From Klebsiella pneumoniae (GTDB lineage Bacteria > Pseudomonadota > Gammaproteobacteria > Pseudomonadales > Pseudohongiellaceae): a stretch of DNA of 64,000 bases. Where the stretch lies: contig CAMDML010000008.1 in the NCBI GenBank assembly GCA_945902215.1, positions 1 through 64,000 of the forward strand. Reading direction: 5' to 3'. Positions 1 through 8,839 of the stretch are shown in pieces. Numbering within the stretch: position 1 is the stretch's first letter; every line of letters starts with the position of its first letter. Both the position numbers and the translations under genes were made by a program. Under the pieces are notes generated by a model. The model was not told the origin of the DNA. It saw only the letters and a list, made by a program, of their open reading frames with translations, and made no database searches.

Positions 1-266
1 ATGGATGGCCCGAGTCGAAGTGCACACGGATGTGCGTCTACGGTCCCGGCAATGCACTACCCTGTCCCGGCCCTGTGCGCAGAACACTGAAGAGGGTGTC
101 CAGAATCCCCTTCCAGAAACCCCATGCCTGGAAATATCCCGTAATCACAGCGGTTCTGCCCGTTTTAAGGGTGAGTTGGTTGCGGCCATTCAGGCTCCAT
201 TCGGGTGGTTTGGTGGCATAATGTGACTACTGCACCATCTACACTAATTACTTTGGGGAACTGCTG
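1..266. other. left-edge non-coding stretch and upstream region of the beta-propeller gene
   Basis: I cannot support a gene here. Frame 1 is open from the window edge to a TGA at 88-90, so the last residues of a gene entering from the left are possible, but nothing in that short peptide is recognisable. The part before 267 probably holds the promoter of the beta-propeller gene: an extended -10-like TGGCATAAT lies near 214-222 without a convincing -35. A GGGGA ribosome binding site at about 255-259 precedes the ATG at 267. Confidence 0.3.
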
Positions 267-1301
267 ATGAATGCGCCGCGTTTGTTTAAACACCTGCTTG
301 CACCGGTACTGCTGCTGGCCTGTTTGCCGCTCAAAGCCCAAAGTGATTTTCTGGTCTACGTGACCAATGAAGATTCCAACGACGTGTCCGTCATCGATGG
401 CGCGACTCATGCGGTGGTTGCAACCATTCCCATCGGCAAGCGGCCCCGCGGCTTGAAGGTCAGTCCGGATGGCACGCGGCTTTATGTTGCGGTTAGCGGT
501 GCACCGAAATGCCCACCGACGATGGCAGATGAAGAGTGCGAGAAACTGGTTGTCGATCTGAGCGCTGATGGTATTGCCGAAGTGGATACTGCCAGTCGCA
601 CCGTGTTGCGCGTGCTGCCTAGTGGCATTGATCCGGAACAGTTCGACGTGAACTGGACCACGGGCCTGATGTACATCGCAAATGAAAACGCAAACCTCGC
701 GAGTATCGTCGATGTTGCGCAAGGCGTGAATGTTAAGACACTGGATACCGGCCGTGAACCGGAAGGTGTCCGCGTCTCGCCCGACGGCAAAGTGGCTTAC
801 GTTACCGGGGAAGTGGACAGCGACATCACGGTGATCGACACTGCGACCGGCACGCTCAGCGGCAAAATAGCGGTAGGTCTGCGCCCGCGCGATATCGTGT
901 TCAGTGCCGACAGTTCGCGTGCTTACATTTCCAACGAGATCGGCGCCAGCATTTCGGTGATCGACACGGCTGCAAACACCGTGTTGAACACCTTCGCACT
1001 GCCGATGGGTTCCTTGCCGATGGGTGTGGTGTTGTCACCGGACAATCAGACCTTGTATGTGGCCAACGGTCGCGCCCAGACCATCATGGCGCTGGATGTT
1101 GCGACAGGCGCGATCAAAGCGACGACAACAGCCGGGCGGCGTCCGTGGGGACTGACGATCAGCCCGGATGGCACCACGCTGTTCAGTGCAAACGGGCCGT
1201 CGAATGACGTGTCGGTAATTGATATCGCGAGTTTCACCGTGATCGCAACAGTGCCGGTGGGTACCACACCCTGGGGCGTGTGGACCGGTCCAAAGCCCTG
1301 A
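267..1301 (+). CDS. secreted YVTN-family beta-propeller protein
   Basis: A 344-residue exported repeat protein. The N-terminus has a hydrophobic signal sequence; residues 16-19 (LLAC) could also be read as a lipobox, so it is either periplasmic or a lipoprotein. The rest is a series of beta-propeller blades with the family marks VYVTNEDSNDVSVID, SPDGTRLYVA and VPVGTTPWGV, repeating about every 40 residues. YVTN propellers are binding scaffolds, and some act alongside PQQ-dependent dehydrogenases; no such dehydrogenase is in the window, so the partner is unknown. A blade insertion near residues 78-90 contains two cysteines. The gene stands alone and converges with glk. Family confidence is high, role unknown. 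Confidence 0.8.
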   Translation: MNAPRLFKHLLAPVLLLACLPLKAQSDFLVYVTNEDSNDVSVIDGATHAVVATIPIGKRPRGLKVSPDGTRLYVAVSGAPKCPPTMADEECEKLVVDLSADGIAEVDTASRTVLRVLPSGIDPEQFDVNWTTGLMYIANENANLASIVDVAQGVNVKTLDTGREPEGVRVSPDGKVAYVTGEVDSDITVIDTATGTLSGKIAVGLRPRDIVFSADSSRAYISNEIGASISVIDTAANTVLNTFALPMGSLPMGVVLSPDNQTLYVANGRAQTIMALDVATGAIKATTTAGRRPWGLTISPDGTTLFSANGPSNDVSVIDIASFTVIATVPVGTTPWGVWTGPKP

Positions 1302-1308
1302 GCCAGGG

Positions 1309-2253
1309 TTAGGCCGTTCTGCGCAGCGCGGCCAAGCAGCCGCGCAAGCCCGTGTTTTCTGCCTTGATCAGAGCCAGCGGCGTGCTGGCACAGTAAGGCT
1401 GCATTCTTCCTTTCGCGGCGAATTTTTCCCTGAACCTGTCCCGATCAAGCAGTGTGCCCAGTTGTGGCAGAATGCCGCCAGTCAGGTACACACCATCCAG
1501 CGCGCCTGTAGCGAGCACGTAATCTCCGGCCACTGCAGCGAGAATGTCGAGAAAATCGTGAACTGTTTGCAGGCACAGGTAGTCGCCTTGGTGCGCGTGT
1601 CCGGTGATGACCTCTGGTGTCAGTTCTTCCGCATGCTTGCCTTGCAGTAGTGCGTTGGCCTTGTACAGCGCGGACAAACCTGGCCCTGACAGCAGCCGTT
1701 CTATCGAAACCCGTTCAAACTCATTCCACAACACGTCCAACAGTTGAATTTCATGGCGATTGCTTGGCGCGAAGGTGATGTGGCCGCCTTCAGTGGGGAA
1801 CACGTCGCCTGAAGGACTCAATCCGGCAACGCCGAGTCCGGTACCGGGTCCGAGCACCACGCGCATACGACCGCCGCGCGGCCGCTGTTGCCCCCACCAT
1901 TCCAGTTCATCCGGGCGCAGCAGATCGAGACAGGACGCCTGCGCGGTGAAATCGTTGATCGTGAGCACTTTGCAACCCAGTGACGCGGCGAGTTCGGCGC
2001 GGCTGAAGGACCAGTCATTGTTGGTCAGTCGGATCAGGTCGTGCTCAACGGGGCAGGCGAGGGCGAGACATAACGCATCGAAACGGAACGCGGGGACGCC
2101 GGCGAGCCAGGCACGCAGTGCGGCATCAAGCTGTGGATAGTCGGCACACTTGAGAGTTTTGACATGCAGCAGCTCATTACCGCCAGTAGCTGCGCAGGCG
2201 AAGCGGGCATGGGTGCCGCCGATGTCAGCGACGATTTGGAAGACTGGAGTCAT
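1309..2253 (-). CDS. glk: glucokinase
   Basis: Cytoplasmic ATP-dependent kinase that converts glucose to glucose 6-phosphate and so feeds the Entner-Doudoroff route encoded upstream in the same operon. The protein is 314 residues, close to the Escherichia coli enzyme. The N-terminal phosphate loop ADIGGTHARFA (about residues 9-19) is the bacterial Glk signature, and the central GPGTGLGVAGL and EGGHITFAP segments are the ATP and sugar-binding motifs of this family. It is the last gene of a minus-strand operon, starting 16 bases after eda. No dedicated terminator is visible before the convergent beta-propeller gene. Confidence 0.93.
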   Translation of the reverse strand: MTPVFQIVADIGGTHARFACAATGGNELLHVKTLKCADYPQLDAALRAWLAGVPAFRFDALCLALACPVEHDLIRLTNNDWSFSRAELAASLGCKVLTINDFTAQASCLDLLRPDELEWWGQQRPRGGRMRVVLGPGTGLGVAGLSPSGDVFPTEGGHITFAPSNRHEIQLLDVLWNEFERVSIERLLSGPGLSALYKANALLQGKHAEELTPEVITGHAHQGDYLCLQTVHDFLDILAAVAGDYVLATGALDGVYLTGGILPQLGTLLDRDRFREKFAAKGRMQPYCASTPLALIKAENTGLRGCLAALRRTA

Positions 2254-2268
2254 GGTGCGGCCAAGGGG

Positions 2269-2904
2269 TCAGGCTTGCCGCAATTGTGCCGCATTGCGCG
2301 CCAGTGCGCGAATCTCATCCCAGCGCTGCTGCTGCACCAGTTCTTTGGTCACCATCCACGAACCACCGACGCAGGCCACATTCGGCAGGGCAAGATAGTC
2401 TTTCGCATTGCCTGGCGTGACACCGCCGGTCGGGCAAAACAGCGCCTGCGGCAATGGTGCGCCGATGGCTTTGAGCATGGGGATGCCGCCAGCCGCTTCG
2501 GCCGGAAAGAATTTCATCGAGGTGATGCCGTGCGCGAGCAACAGCATGATCTCGCTCGGCGTGTTCACGCCGGGTAGAAAGGGGATAGCGCTGCTTTGCG
2601 CACAGGCCAGCAGCTCTGGTGTGAAGCCCGGACTGACGATGAACTCCGCACCGGCATCAATGGCCTGCTGGTAGTTGACGCGGTTGATCACCGTGCCTGC
2701 GCCGACAATTGCGTTGGGCAGTGCCTTCTTGATTGCGGTGATTGCAGCCAGTGCGTGCGGTGTGCGCATCGTGATTTCCAGCACCAGCAGGCCGCCTGCG
2801 ACCAGTGCTTCAGCGAGCGGCAGCGCCTGCTCCGGGTGTTCGATGGTAATCACCGGAATGACCGGTGCAGTGCGCATGATGCGGGTAATGACAGAGGACG
2901 CCAT
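2269..2904 (-). CDS. eda: 2-keto-3-deoxy-6-phosphogluconate aldolase
   Basis: Class I aldolase that splits KDPG into pyruvate and glyceraldehyde 3-phosphate, the last step of the Entner-Doudoroff pathway. With the ATG at 2904 the protein has 211 residues. Glu43 in LEITMRT and the Schiff-base Lys131 in SMKFFPAE are in their expected positions, and GAGTV and the glycine-rich PTGGV phosphate site are present. A TTG two codons upstream, at 2910, is an alternative start closer to the AGGA ribosome binding site; the choice changes only two residues. It sits between edd and glk in the operon. Confidence 0.95.
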   Translation of the reverse strand: MASSVITRIMRTAPVIPVITIEHPEQALPLAEALVAGGLLVLEITMRTPHALAAITAIKKALPNAIVGAGTVINRVNYQQAIDAGAEFIVSPGFTPELLACAQSSAIPFLPGVNTPSEIMLLLAHGITSMKFFPAEAAGGIPMLKAIGAPLPQALFCPTGGVTPGNAKDYLALPNVACVGGSWMVTKELVQQQRWDEIRALARNAAQLRQA

Positions 2905-2928
2905 GGACAACAGTTCCTGAAAGAATAC

Positions 2929-4746
2929 TCAGTTGGTATACAGACTCGATGCGCCCTGTTCGGCTGATCCGGCCACATGACGGAACGAGGCGAAGAGTTC
3001 GCGGCCGCAGCCTTCATGATGAGCGCGACCGCGTGCAGACAGCGGAATCCGCTTGCCTAATTCAGCGGCACTGACATGCAATTCCAGCGTGCCTGCTTCG
3101 GCATCAAGCGTGATCAAGTCGCCGTTCTGCACCAGCGCCAGTGGTCCGCCCATGGCACATTCCGGGCTCATGTGGATTGCGGCAGGCACTTTGCCGGAGG
3201 CACCGGACATGCGGCCGTCAGTGACGAGTGCTACTTGGAAACCACGATCCTGCAGTACACCGAGCGCCGGCGTCAGCTTGTGCAATTCCGGCATACCGTT
3301 CGCGCGTGGCCCCTGATAACGCACAACCGCAACCATGTCGCGGTCGAGATCGCCGGCCTTGAATGCAGCGAGCAGATCCTCTTGCTCGTCGAACACGAGC
3401 GCGGGTGCGGTGACTTTGCGGAACTCGTGTTTCACCGCCGACAGCTTGATGACGCCACGGCCAAGATTGCCCCTGACCAGATGCAATCCGCCGCTGGTGT
3501 CAAAGGGCTGGGCTACGCTACTGAGTACTTTTTCATCAAGACTGTGCGCGGGCGCAGCAATCCATTCCAGCTTTTGCCCGCGCAGTTGTGGCTCCAGTGC
3601 GTAATGCGAGAGGCCGCGCTCGTTGCCAACAGTGATGAGGTCACCATGCAGCAGTCCCGCAGCAAGCAGTTCGCGGATCAGTACACCCATGCCGCCGGCT
3701 GCGTGGAAGTGATTTACGTCGGCGTCACCGTTCGGGTAGATGCGGGTCAGCAGGGGCACTACTTTTGAAAGCCGGTCGAAGTCGTCCCAGTTGATGTTGA
3801 TACCGGCCGCGCGCGCGATCGCGACCAGATGGATCGTGTGATTGGTTGAGCCACCCGTAGCAAGCAGCCCGACGATGGCGTTGACGATGGCATTTTCATC
3901 GACCAGTACACCTAGCGGCCGATAGTCGGCACCGCCGGCAGTAAATTTCAGCACTTGGCACGCGGCCGCTTTGGTCAGCTCGTCGCGCAGCGGCGTGTTC
4001 GGATTCACGAACGACGCGCCCGGCAGATGTAGGCCCATGATCTCCATCATCATCTGGTTGCTGTTCGCGGTGCCATAAAAGGTGCAGGTGCCGGGGCTGT
4101 GATAAGACGCGGATTCCGCGCGCAAGAGTTCGTCGCGCCCGACCTTGCCTTCTGCGTACAACTGCCGGATGCGTCCCTTTTCCTTGTTGGGCAAACCCGA
4201 TGGCATCGGGCCGGCAGGCACGAACAGTGCGGGCAGGTGGCCGAAACTCAGAGCCCCGATCAACAGCCCCGGTACGATCTTGTCGCAGACACCGAGATAC
4301 AGCGCGCCATCGAACATCGCATGACTGAGCGCCACCGCGGTAGCCATCGCGATCACATCACGGCTGAACAGGGACAGCTCCATGCCATCGGTACCCTGCG
4401 TAACGCCGTCGCACATCGCTGGCACACCGCCGGCAAACTGGGCAACGCCACCGGCGGCGTGGATCGCGTGTTTGATCAGTGTGGGGAAATCCTTGAGTGG
4501 CTGGTGTGCCGACAGCATGTCGTTGTACGCCGACACAATGGCGATATTGGCTTTGACTGTGGCGGTCAGATCCTGTTTTTCTTCCAGGCCGCAAGCAGCA
4601 AAACCATGTGCAAGGTTGCCGCAGCCGAGATGGGCGCGTTGGCGTTTGTCGCCACCGGCCGCGGCAATACGTTGTAAATACGCGGCGCGACTGACGTGGC
4701 TGCGTTCGCGGATGGTTGCGGTGACTTGCGAAACTATGCTGTGCAT
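2929..4746 (-). CDS. edd: 6-phosphogluconate dehydratase
   Basis: Iron-sulfur dehydratase that converts 6-phosphogluconate to KDPG, the first committed Entner-Doudoroff reaction. It has 605 residues, nearly the length of the E. coli enzyme. Conserved IlvD/Edd segments include [30 protein letters not shown] and [12 protein letters not shown], whose cysteines are the expected cluster ligands, and the C-terminal [18 protein letters not shown]. It lies second in the operon, 21 bases after pgl. The ribosome binding site before the ATG is weak (GAAG), so translation may depend partly on coupling with pgl. Confidence 0.96.
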   Translation of the reverse strand: MHSIVSQVTATIRERSHVSRAAYLQRIAAAGGDKRQRAHLGCGNLAHGFAACGLEEKQDLTATVKANIAIVSAYNDMLSAHQPLKDFPTLIKHAIHAAGGVAQFAGGVPAMCDGVTQGTDGMELSLFSRDVIAMATAVALSHAMFDGALYLGVCDKIVPGLLIGALSFGHLPALFVPAGPMPSGLPNKEKGRIRQLYAEGKVGRDELLRAESASYHSPGTCTFYGTANSNQMMMEIMGLHLPGASFVNPNTPLRDELTKAAACQVLKFTAGGADYRPLGVLVDENAIVNAIVGLLATGGSTNHTIHLVAIARAAGININWDDFDRLSKVVPLLTRIYPNGDADVNHFHAAGGMGVLIRELLAAGLLHGDLITVGNERGLSHYALEPQLRGQKLEWIAAPAHSLDEKVLSSVAQPFDTSGGLHLVRGNLGRGVIKLSAVKHEFRKVTAPALVFDEQEDLLAAFKAGDLDRDMVAVVRYQGPRANGMPELHKLTPALGVLQDRGFQVALVTDGRMSGASGKVPAAIHMSPECAMGGPLALVQNGDLITLDAEAGTLELHVSAAELGKRIPLSARGRAHHEGCGRELFASFRHVAGSAEQGASSLYTN

Positions 4747-4767
4747 GCGTGCTTCTTCATCAAGAGG

Positions 4768-5484
4768 TCAGGGACTCCAGAAAACCGTCAGCGGTACCGC
4801 GGATTGCTGGAGAAAAATGCTTACAGGCAGCGCTGCCTGATCTTTGGTAACGCGCGCTTTCTCATACGCCATGCGCTTGTCGCGGCCGGTGATGAGCAGA
4901 AACAGATGCTCGCATTGGAGTAGCGCGTGCGGTGTCAGCGTCATGCGCGCTGTGTGTTCACCGGCAACCTCGGATGCAGGGGCATGCAGTGCTGCGCAGG
5001 GCGTCTTCGCGTCCAGAGCGTGCTGCAATCCGTCCGCACCCGGAAACAGGGAAGCGGTGTGGCCATCCGCGCCCATGCCGAGCAATGCGGCGCTCCAGGG
5101 TTTGGGCAAGGTTTTGTAGGCACGGTTGCATTCAGCTACGGCATGTCTTTCATCAGCTCCCTGCAGTTGGTGAGCATTTTTCATGCCAGTGAACTGGCAG
5201 GCCGCTGCACGTTCACGTAACAAGGTTGCGCGCAGCATGCGCTCATTACTGGCCGGGTGATCAGGCGGTAACCAGCGTTCATCAACCAGTGCGACGCTGA
5301 TCCTTTCCCAGGGTAGTGGCGCGGATGCGAGTGCCATATAAAGTGGTGCTGGTGTTGCACCGCCGGATAGCAAGAGGGTAGCGCTTGGGGATTTAACCAG
5401 ACTGTGTTGCAACTGCGCACAGATTGCCGTCTGCAGATTCTCGAGCAGAGCAGTGCGGTCACTGTAAAAAAATTCTGCGGGCAT
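4768..5484 (-). CDS. pgl: 6-phosphogluconolactonase (DevB type)
   Basis: Hydrolyses 6-phosphogluconolactone to 6-phosphogluconate, supplying the substrate of Edd. The 238-residue protein has the features of the DevB/SOL family: the sugar-phosphate loop LLLSGGATPAPLY near the N-terminus, VALVDERWLPP in the middle, and GMGADGHTASLFPG. It is the first gene of the minus-strand operon pgl-edd-eda-glk. Glucose-6-phosphate dehydrogenase, which often precedes pgl, is not upstream here and must be encoded elsewhere. Confidence 0.93.
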   Translation of the reverse strand: MPAEFFYSDRTALLENLQTAICAQLQHSLVKSPSATLLLSGGATPAPLYMALASAPLPWERISVALVDERWLPPDHPASNERMLRATLLRERAAACQFTGMKNAHQLQGADERHAVAECNRAYKTLPKPWSAALLGMGADGHTASLFPGADGLQHALDAKTPCAALHAPASEVAGEHTARMTLTPHALLQCEHLFLLITGRDKRMAYEKARVTKDQAALPVSIFLQQSAVPLTVFWSP

Positions 5485-5796
5485 CGATCCAACCGTCTGC
5501 TAGATAAGCCTTATAGAAAGACTATTGTGTAGGCGTAGGCCACTGCGATCAATTACTCCCATGAGGGCATGGAACATGCAGTTTACGCCCATAAAGCCGT
5601 TTTGTAGTGTCGCGGCACAACGACAGGGCATACTGTGATTCAAAAGGTTCCGTCAAGCCCGATTGTGGTGCGGTTGCTGACAGCGACGTAGTCTGGACAC
5701 GCCCAGATTCCATGAAGCTTCTGACTTTAGCGCGGGGCCATGCTTCGCGGTTTTCAGCAGACGGAGCTTTTTGGTGAAGACCATGCAGTCTCCGGA
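5485..5796. other. intergenic region between pgl and the DUF3570 gene
   Basis: About 310 bases without a gene. It should hold the promoter of the minus-strand pgl operon. The best candidate I can see is TTGATC (5552-5547) and CACAAT (5529-5524) on the minus strand with 17 bases between them, each matching four of six consensus positions. I looked for a HexR-like palindrome, the usual regulator site for these genes in pseudomonads and Shewanella, and found none. No convincing terminator follows the DUF3570 gene. Confidence 0.3.
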
Positions 5797-6951
5797 TCAG
5801 AAACGGTAGTCAATGCCTAGTGACAAGCGCGTGAAATCCACCAGCGCCGGACTTTCCAGTCCTGAGTACCATGCGTAATCTGCATCAGCATAATAGCGTT
5901 CGGCCGAGGCAGTAAATGTGAAAGCTTCAACTTCCATTTGCACTTTCAAACTGCCGCTCCATGCACCGTAGTTTGCAAGGCGAAAGTCGGTGGAATGAAA
6001 AGTTTGCGCAGAGAAACTCAGCGCGGGGTTGAAGAAGTCGGCAGCACTTTGGCTGTAGTAGCGCACACCGGGCACGAGCTGCCATGTGTCACCAAGGTTC
6101 TGGTACCACGCCACATCGAGTGTGTGTGAATTGATGCCGAAGTCATCATGGTAGAAACGGTAGTCGGCTTGCAACGCGGCGTCGGCAGCCGGGATGAAAC
6201 GGCGCCAGGCGGTGGTCCATGCAAGTTGCCTGCGGGAATCGGGGCGGCGGTCGTTGAGTTTGTAAGGGTCGCTCAGGTAACCGGACAGATATGAAAGGCT
6301 CAGACCGGTCTGTACAACGCTGTCGCGATTCATAATCTGGCTGACTGAGATGAACACGGAACGACTGCGCTTGTCAGCGTTGTTGATCCTTATGTAACCC
6401 ACTTTCTGCGTCGGCTCGAGTTCATCAGATGAATAACCCAGGCCGGCGGCAACAGTCGTCAAATCGTTGTTGAAATGGCGCTCGGCATCGATGCTGCCGC
6501 TAACCGAGTCGTAGTCATTCTCGTGCGAACCCGCAAGCGTCAGGCCAACGGTGCCATTGGCGAGATAGCGGCGGCCGTTTGCGCTGTAGTCGCGGCGCTC
6601 CTCGCTGATAGTTGCGCCGCTCATCACCACGGCAGCGCTGCCATCGCCACGCACGATTGTGTACCAGGGCGAGGCGCCGCTCATGCTTTCGTAGCTGGAG
6701 TTCAGCGTCAGGCTGTAGTTCTCTCCGACCGGAGTCTGCAGGCGCAGTTGATGAATGTCGATGTCGTAGCGTTCAGCGCTACCAGCAATTCGTGCGCGGT
6801 TGTCGAGATCGTCTTCTTCATAGGAGGACAAGCGAAAGGATGCAGTGCTGGTGGTGGGCGGGGCATCGGCGCGAGCTTGCCCGGACAAACCGGGTAGAGC
6901 GAGAGCCGAAGCAGTCAATGCCAGTAGGGTGCGTGAATTCAACGTCGCCAT
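5797..6951 (-). CDS. DUF3570 family outer-membrane beta-barrel protein
   Basis: A 384-residue exported protein with a signal peptide ending at about QARADA, followed by alternating polar and aromatic segments typical of an outer-membrane beta-barrel, and a C-terminal RLSLGIDYRF whose terminal phenylalanine is the classical Bam signal. The family (DUF3570) has no known function. The ATG at 6951 overlaps the stop of the preceding DUF4266 gene by one base, so the two are translationally coupled; an upstream start at 6966 is possible but would run into that gene. Last gene of a four-gene redox-type cassette. An outer-membrane conduit or anchor is plausible but inferred. Confidence 0.75.
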   Translation of the reverse strand: MATLNSRTLLALTASALALPGLSGQARADAPPTTSTASFRLSSYEEDDLDNRARIAGSAERYDIDIHQLRLQTPVGENYSLTLNSSYESMSGASPWYTIVRGDGSAAVVMSGATISEERRDYSANGRRYLANGTVGLTLAGSHENDYDSVSGSIDAERHFNNDLTTVAAGLGYSSDELEPTQKVGYIRINNADKRSRSVFISVSQIMNRDSVVQTGLSLSYLSGYLSDPYKLNDRRPDSRRQLAWTTAWRRFIPAADAALQADYRFYHDDFGINSHTLDVAWYQNLGDTWQLVPGVRYYSQSAADFFNPALSFSAQTFHSTDFRLANYGAWSGSLKVQMEVEAFTFTASAERYYADADYAWYSGLESPALVDFTRLSLGIDYRF

Positions 6952-7166
6952 CAGTTGCAACCGCAACCGCCGCCAGAGGTGCTGTTGCCGCCGCTGGAGG
7001 CTTCCTTGCTGAAATAGATATGGTCGTCGAGAGTGCCTTCCAGCGGATCGGATTCGAGTGCCATTTCAGGTCGCGCCAAGGTGCCGCGTTCCCAGGCTGC
7101 CACCGGGGTGCATGCGGCCAGCATTACTGTGACGGTGAGCAGCAACAATTTGGCGATGAGCTTCAT
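6951..7166 (-). CDS. DUF4266 small cysteine-tailed lipoprotein
   Basis: A 71-residue protein with a type II signal sequence: hydrophobic residues 4-17 followed by the lipobox LAAC with the lipidated cysteine at 19. The mature part carries WERG, HIYFSKE and a glycine-rich tail ending in GGGCGCN, two cysteines separated by one glycine next to the C-terminus. This arrangement fits DUF4266, a family of unknown function. The gene overlaps the end of the TlpA-like gene (ATGA) and the start of the DUF3570 gene by one base. The CGC tail could bind a metal or be a substrate of the adjacent thioredoxin; both are inferences. Confidence 0.75.
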   Translation of the reverse strand: MKLIAKLLLLTVTVMLAACTPVAAWERGTLARPEMALESDPLEGTLDDHIYFSKEASSGGNSTSGGGCGCN

Positions 7167-7675
7167 TCCAGTTCGTCCAGTAGTTTGCCGACTTCGGCTT
7201 CGATCAGTTCGATATCGCTGCGCTTGAATCCTGTATGCACCAGTCGCACGCGGCCTTCGCCATCAACCAAATAAGAGGTGGGCATACCTGGCACCGAGTA
7301 GAGCGCGGGTGTTGTCCCTTCCGGGTCGCTGACAACAGGATAGCTTACCGGTTCGTCGAGCAGGAATTCGATACCGTCCTCCGGTTCGCTGTCCACGTTC
7401 ACGGCCAGCACTTCAAAGGCCTTGCCCTCGGCGACGTAACGCTCACGCATTTCATTGAGGAGCGGGATTGAGACAAGACAGGGGGCGCACCACGAGGCCC
7501 AGAAGTCGACGTAGACAACCTTGCCGCGGAAAGCGGTGAGGCTGATGGCGCTGCTGCCGTCACTGGTGCGCAGCGGCGGCAGCGTGAAATCCGGTGCAGT
7601 GTCGCCGGTTGCAACCGCCAGCGCGAGGCTGGGGAACAACAGGACACAAAGGAACTGTGCGATGCGCGGGCTCAT
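7163..7675 (-). CDS. TlpA-like periplasmic thioredoxin
   Basis: A 170-residue exported thiol-disulfide oxidoreductase. A signal peptide of about 20 residues is followed by the AhpC/TSA-TlpA fold: APDFTLPPL near residue 27, the active site WASWCAPC with cysteines 63 and 66, and the cis-proline segment GMPTSYLVD. It is distinct from the CcmG at 14753. Its gene overlaps the DUF4266 gene by four bases, which suggests that it reduces or loads that cysteine-tailed lipoprotein, although this is an inference from position only. Confidence 0.85.
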   Translation of the reverse strand: MSPRIAQFLCVLLFPSLALAVATGDTAPDFTLPPLRTSDGSSAISLTAFRGKVVYVDFWASWCAPCLVSIPLLNEMRERYVAEGKAFEVLAVNVDSEPEDGIEFLLDEPVSYPVVSDPEGTTPALYSVPGMPTSYLVDGEGRVRLVHTGFKRSDIELIEAEVGKLLDELE

Positions 7676-7689
7676 GCGGGGAAGAATCT

Positions 7690-8541
7690 CTAGGGTTCCA
7701 GCAGTGTCAGGAACTGGCTGAGATCCTTGTATTGCTGGGTGTTGGTGGGAAAAATTCCGCCGCCGTCATGTTGAATAGCGCCGCTAACTTTGCCAAGTAC
7801 AAAAGTCTTGCCGCGTCCCATGAGACCGACGAACACATTGTAGTTGGCATCAAGTTGGCTGGTACTCGAACCCGGCAGGAAAGTATGCACATGACCAGCC
7901 GATCCGCCTGCAATATGACAACTGATACAAGTGGCCAGAACGATATTGGGTGAAATCTTTGAGGCAAACAGCGCCTTGGCCTGGTCTGTCTTCGACTGCG
8001 CCGCCGTGATCGTAATAGGCAGGCCGTTTACGTGGTAGCGCAGGATGCCGTCCGGCGGCATGTAACCGAGAAAGAAGCGGTGGTTGCCGGCAGTGCCGAG
8101 CGTGCCGGTGAAAAGGTCGAGCGAAACCACTGAGCTCAAAGTCTGGTTCTCGCGGAAGGCCTGCAGGGTTGCGACCGAACCGTTCCAGGTTACCCAGACG
8201 CCACTCTGCGTGCGCATCATGAAGCTGATGTGGTTCATGTTGCTGTCCAGCAAGCGGTCCACGACAAAGAGGGTGGCAGGCTGGCCGACATTCGCGGCTT
8301 CCGGACGGACTTCACCGCGGATCAACACGGTTTCTGCCACGGTCGCAGAGCTGACGAAGGTGGCACCATTGTCGCGGCTGACACCCAGACTGAAGCTCGA
8401 ACTGCTCGTAGCAACGCGCCCCGGGCCATCGTGACGGGACCCACCGAGGGTGGTTTGGGCGAAGGCCAGGCCTGCGATGCTGACCGAGGCGCTGAAGAGT
8501 GCAGCCATGCTGAAGAGGCGCAGAAGTCGAAAATTAATCAT
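7690..8541 (-). CDS. exported single-heme CxxCH protein of unknown family
   Basis: A 283-residue protein with a signal peptide ending near AGLAFA/Q (residues 28-29). The first 180 mature residues look beta-rich and non-cytochrome. The C-terminal third contains one heme attachment motif CISCH (205-209) followed by HIAGGSAGHVH and a helix-rich end, which resembles a c-type cytochrome domain with few conserved marks. I do not recognise the N-terminal domain. First gene of the minus-strand cassette with the TlpA-like, DUF4266 and DUF3570 genes, 14 bases before the thioredoxin gene. The Ccm system needed for heme attachment is encoded nearby. Confidence 0.65.
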   Translation of the reverse strand: MINFRLLRLFSMAALFSASVSIAGLAFAQTTLGGSRHDGPGRVATSSSSFSLGVSRDNGATFVSSATVAETVLIRGEVRPEAANVGQPATLFVVDRLLDSNMNHISFMMRTQSGVWVTWNGSVATLQAFRENQTLSSVVSLDLFTGTLGTAGNHRFFLGYMPPDGILRYHVNGLPITITAAQSKTDQAKALFASKISPNIVLATCISCHIAGGSAGHVHTFLPGSSTSQLDANYNVFVGLMGRGKTFVLGKVSGAIQHDGGGIFPTNTQQYKDLSQFLTLLEP

Positions 8542-8780
8542 GTGAACTCTCTTTTGTTGTCACTGGCTACAGACAGGAAGGCCGGGAACCTGTTGCGCGA
8601 ACGGCCGGTCGGCAGTCTACAACGAAGACCTTCGGATTGCAGATAGCCAACCTGAATGCAGTATTAACAGAAAAACCGGGGTTCAGTTGACCGTGGCACG
8701 ACAACGGCGCCTGCGGCGTTTGCAGCCGGAGCTCCCCATCAGCGCGAATATTCTGCAGAGGGAGCAGGTATCAGTACATA
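8542..8780. other. non-coding stretch upstream of the CxxCH cassette
   Basis: No gene is visible between the cassette start and the cytochrome c terminator. It presumably contains the promoter for the minus-strand cassette, but I see no pair of hexamers good enough to name. Confidence 0.3.
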
Positions 8781-8814
8781 AAAAAGGCCTGGATGTTGCC
8801 ATCCAAGCCTTTTT
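8781..8814 (-). terminator. Rho-independent terminator of the cytochrome c gene (possibly bidirectional)
   Basis: An eight-pair outer stem (AAAAAGGC with GCCTTTTT), one C/A mismatch and five further pairs close a six-base GTTGCC loop. T-tracts follow on both strands, so it can act in either direction. It lies 25 bases past the cytochrome c stop codon and separates that gene from the next minus-strand operon. Confidence 0.85.
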
Positions 8815-8839
8815 GTAAAAATATTTTAAAAACAGTGGG

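Noticed and set aside
1-226. short plus-strand frames at the left edge
   Set aside because: No domain, no usable start signal and mixed composition; at most the tail of a gene outside the window.
5485-5796. HexR operator for the Entner-Doudoroff operon
   Set aside because: TGTAGT occurs once near 5602 but without the inverted second half.
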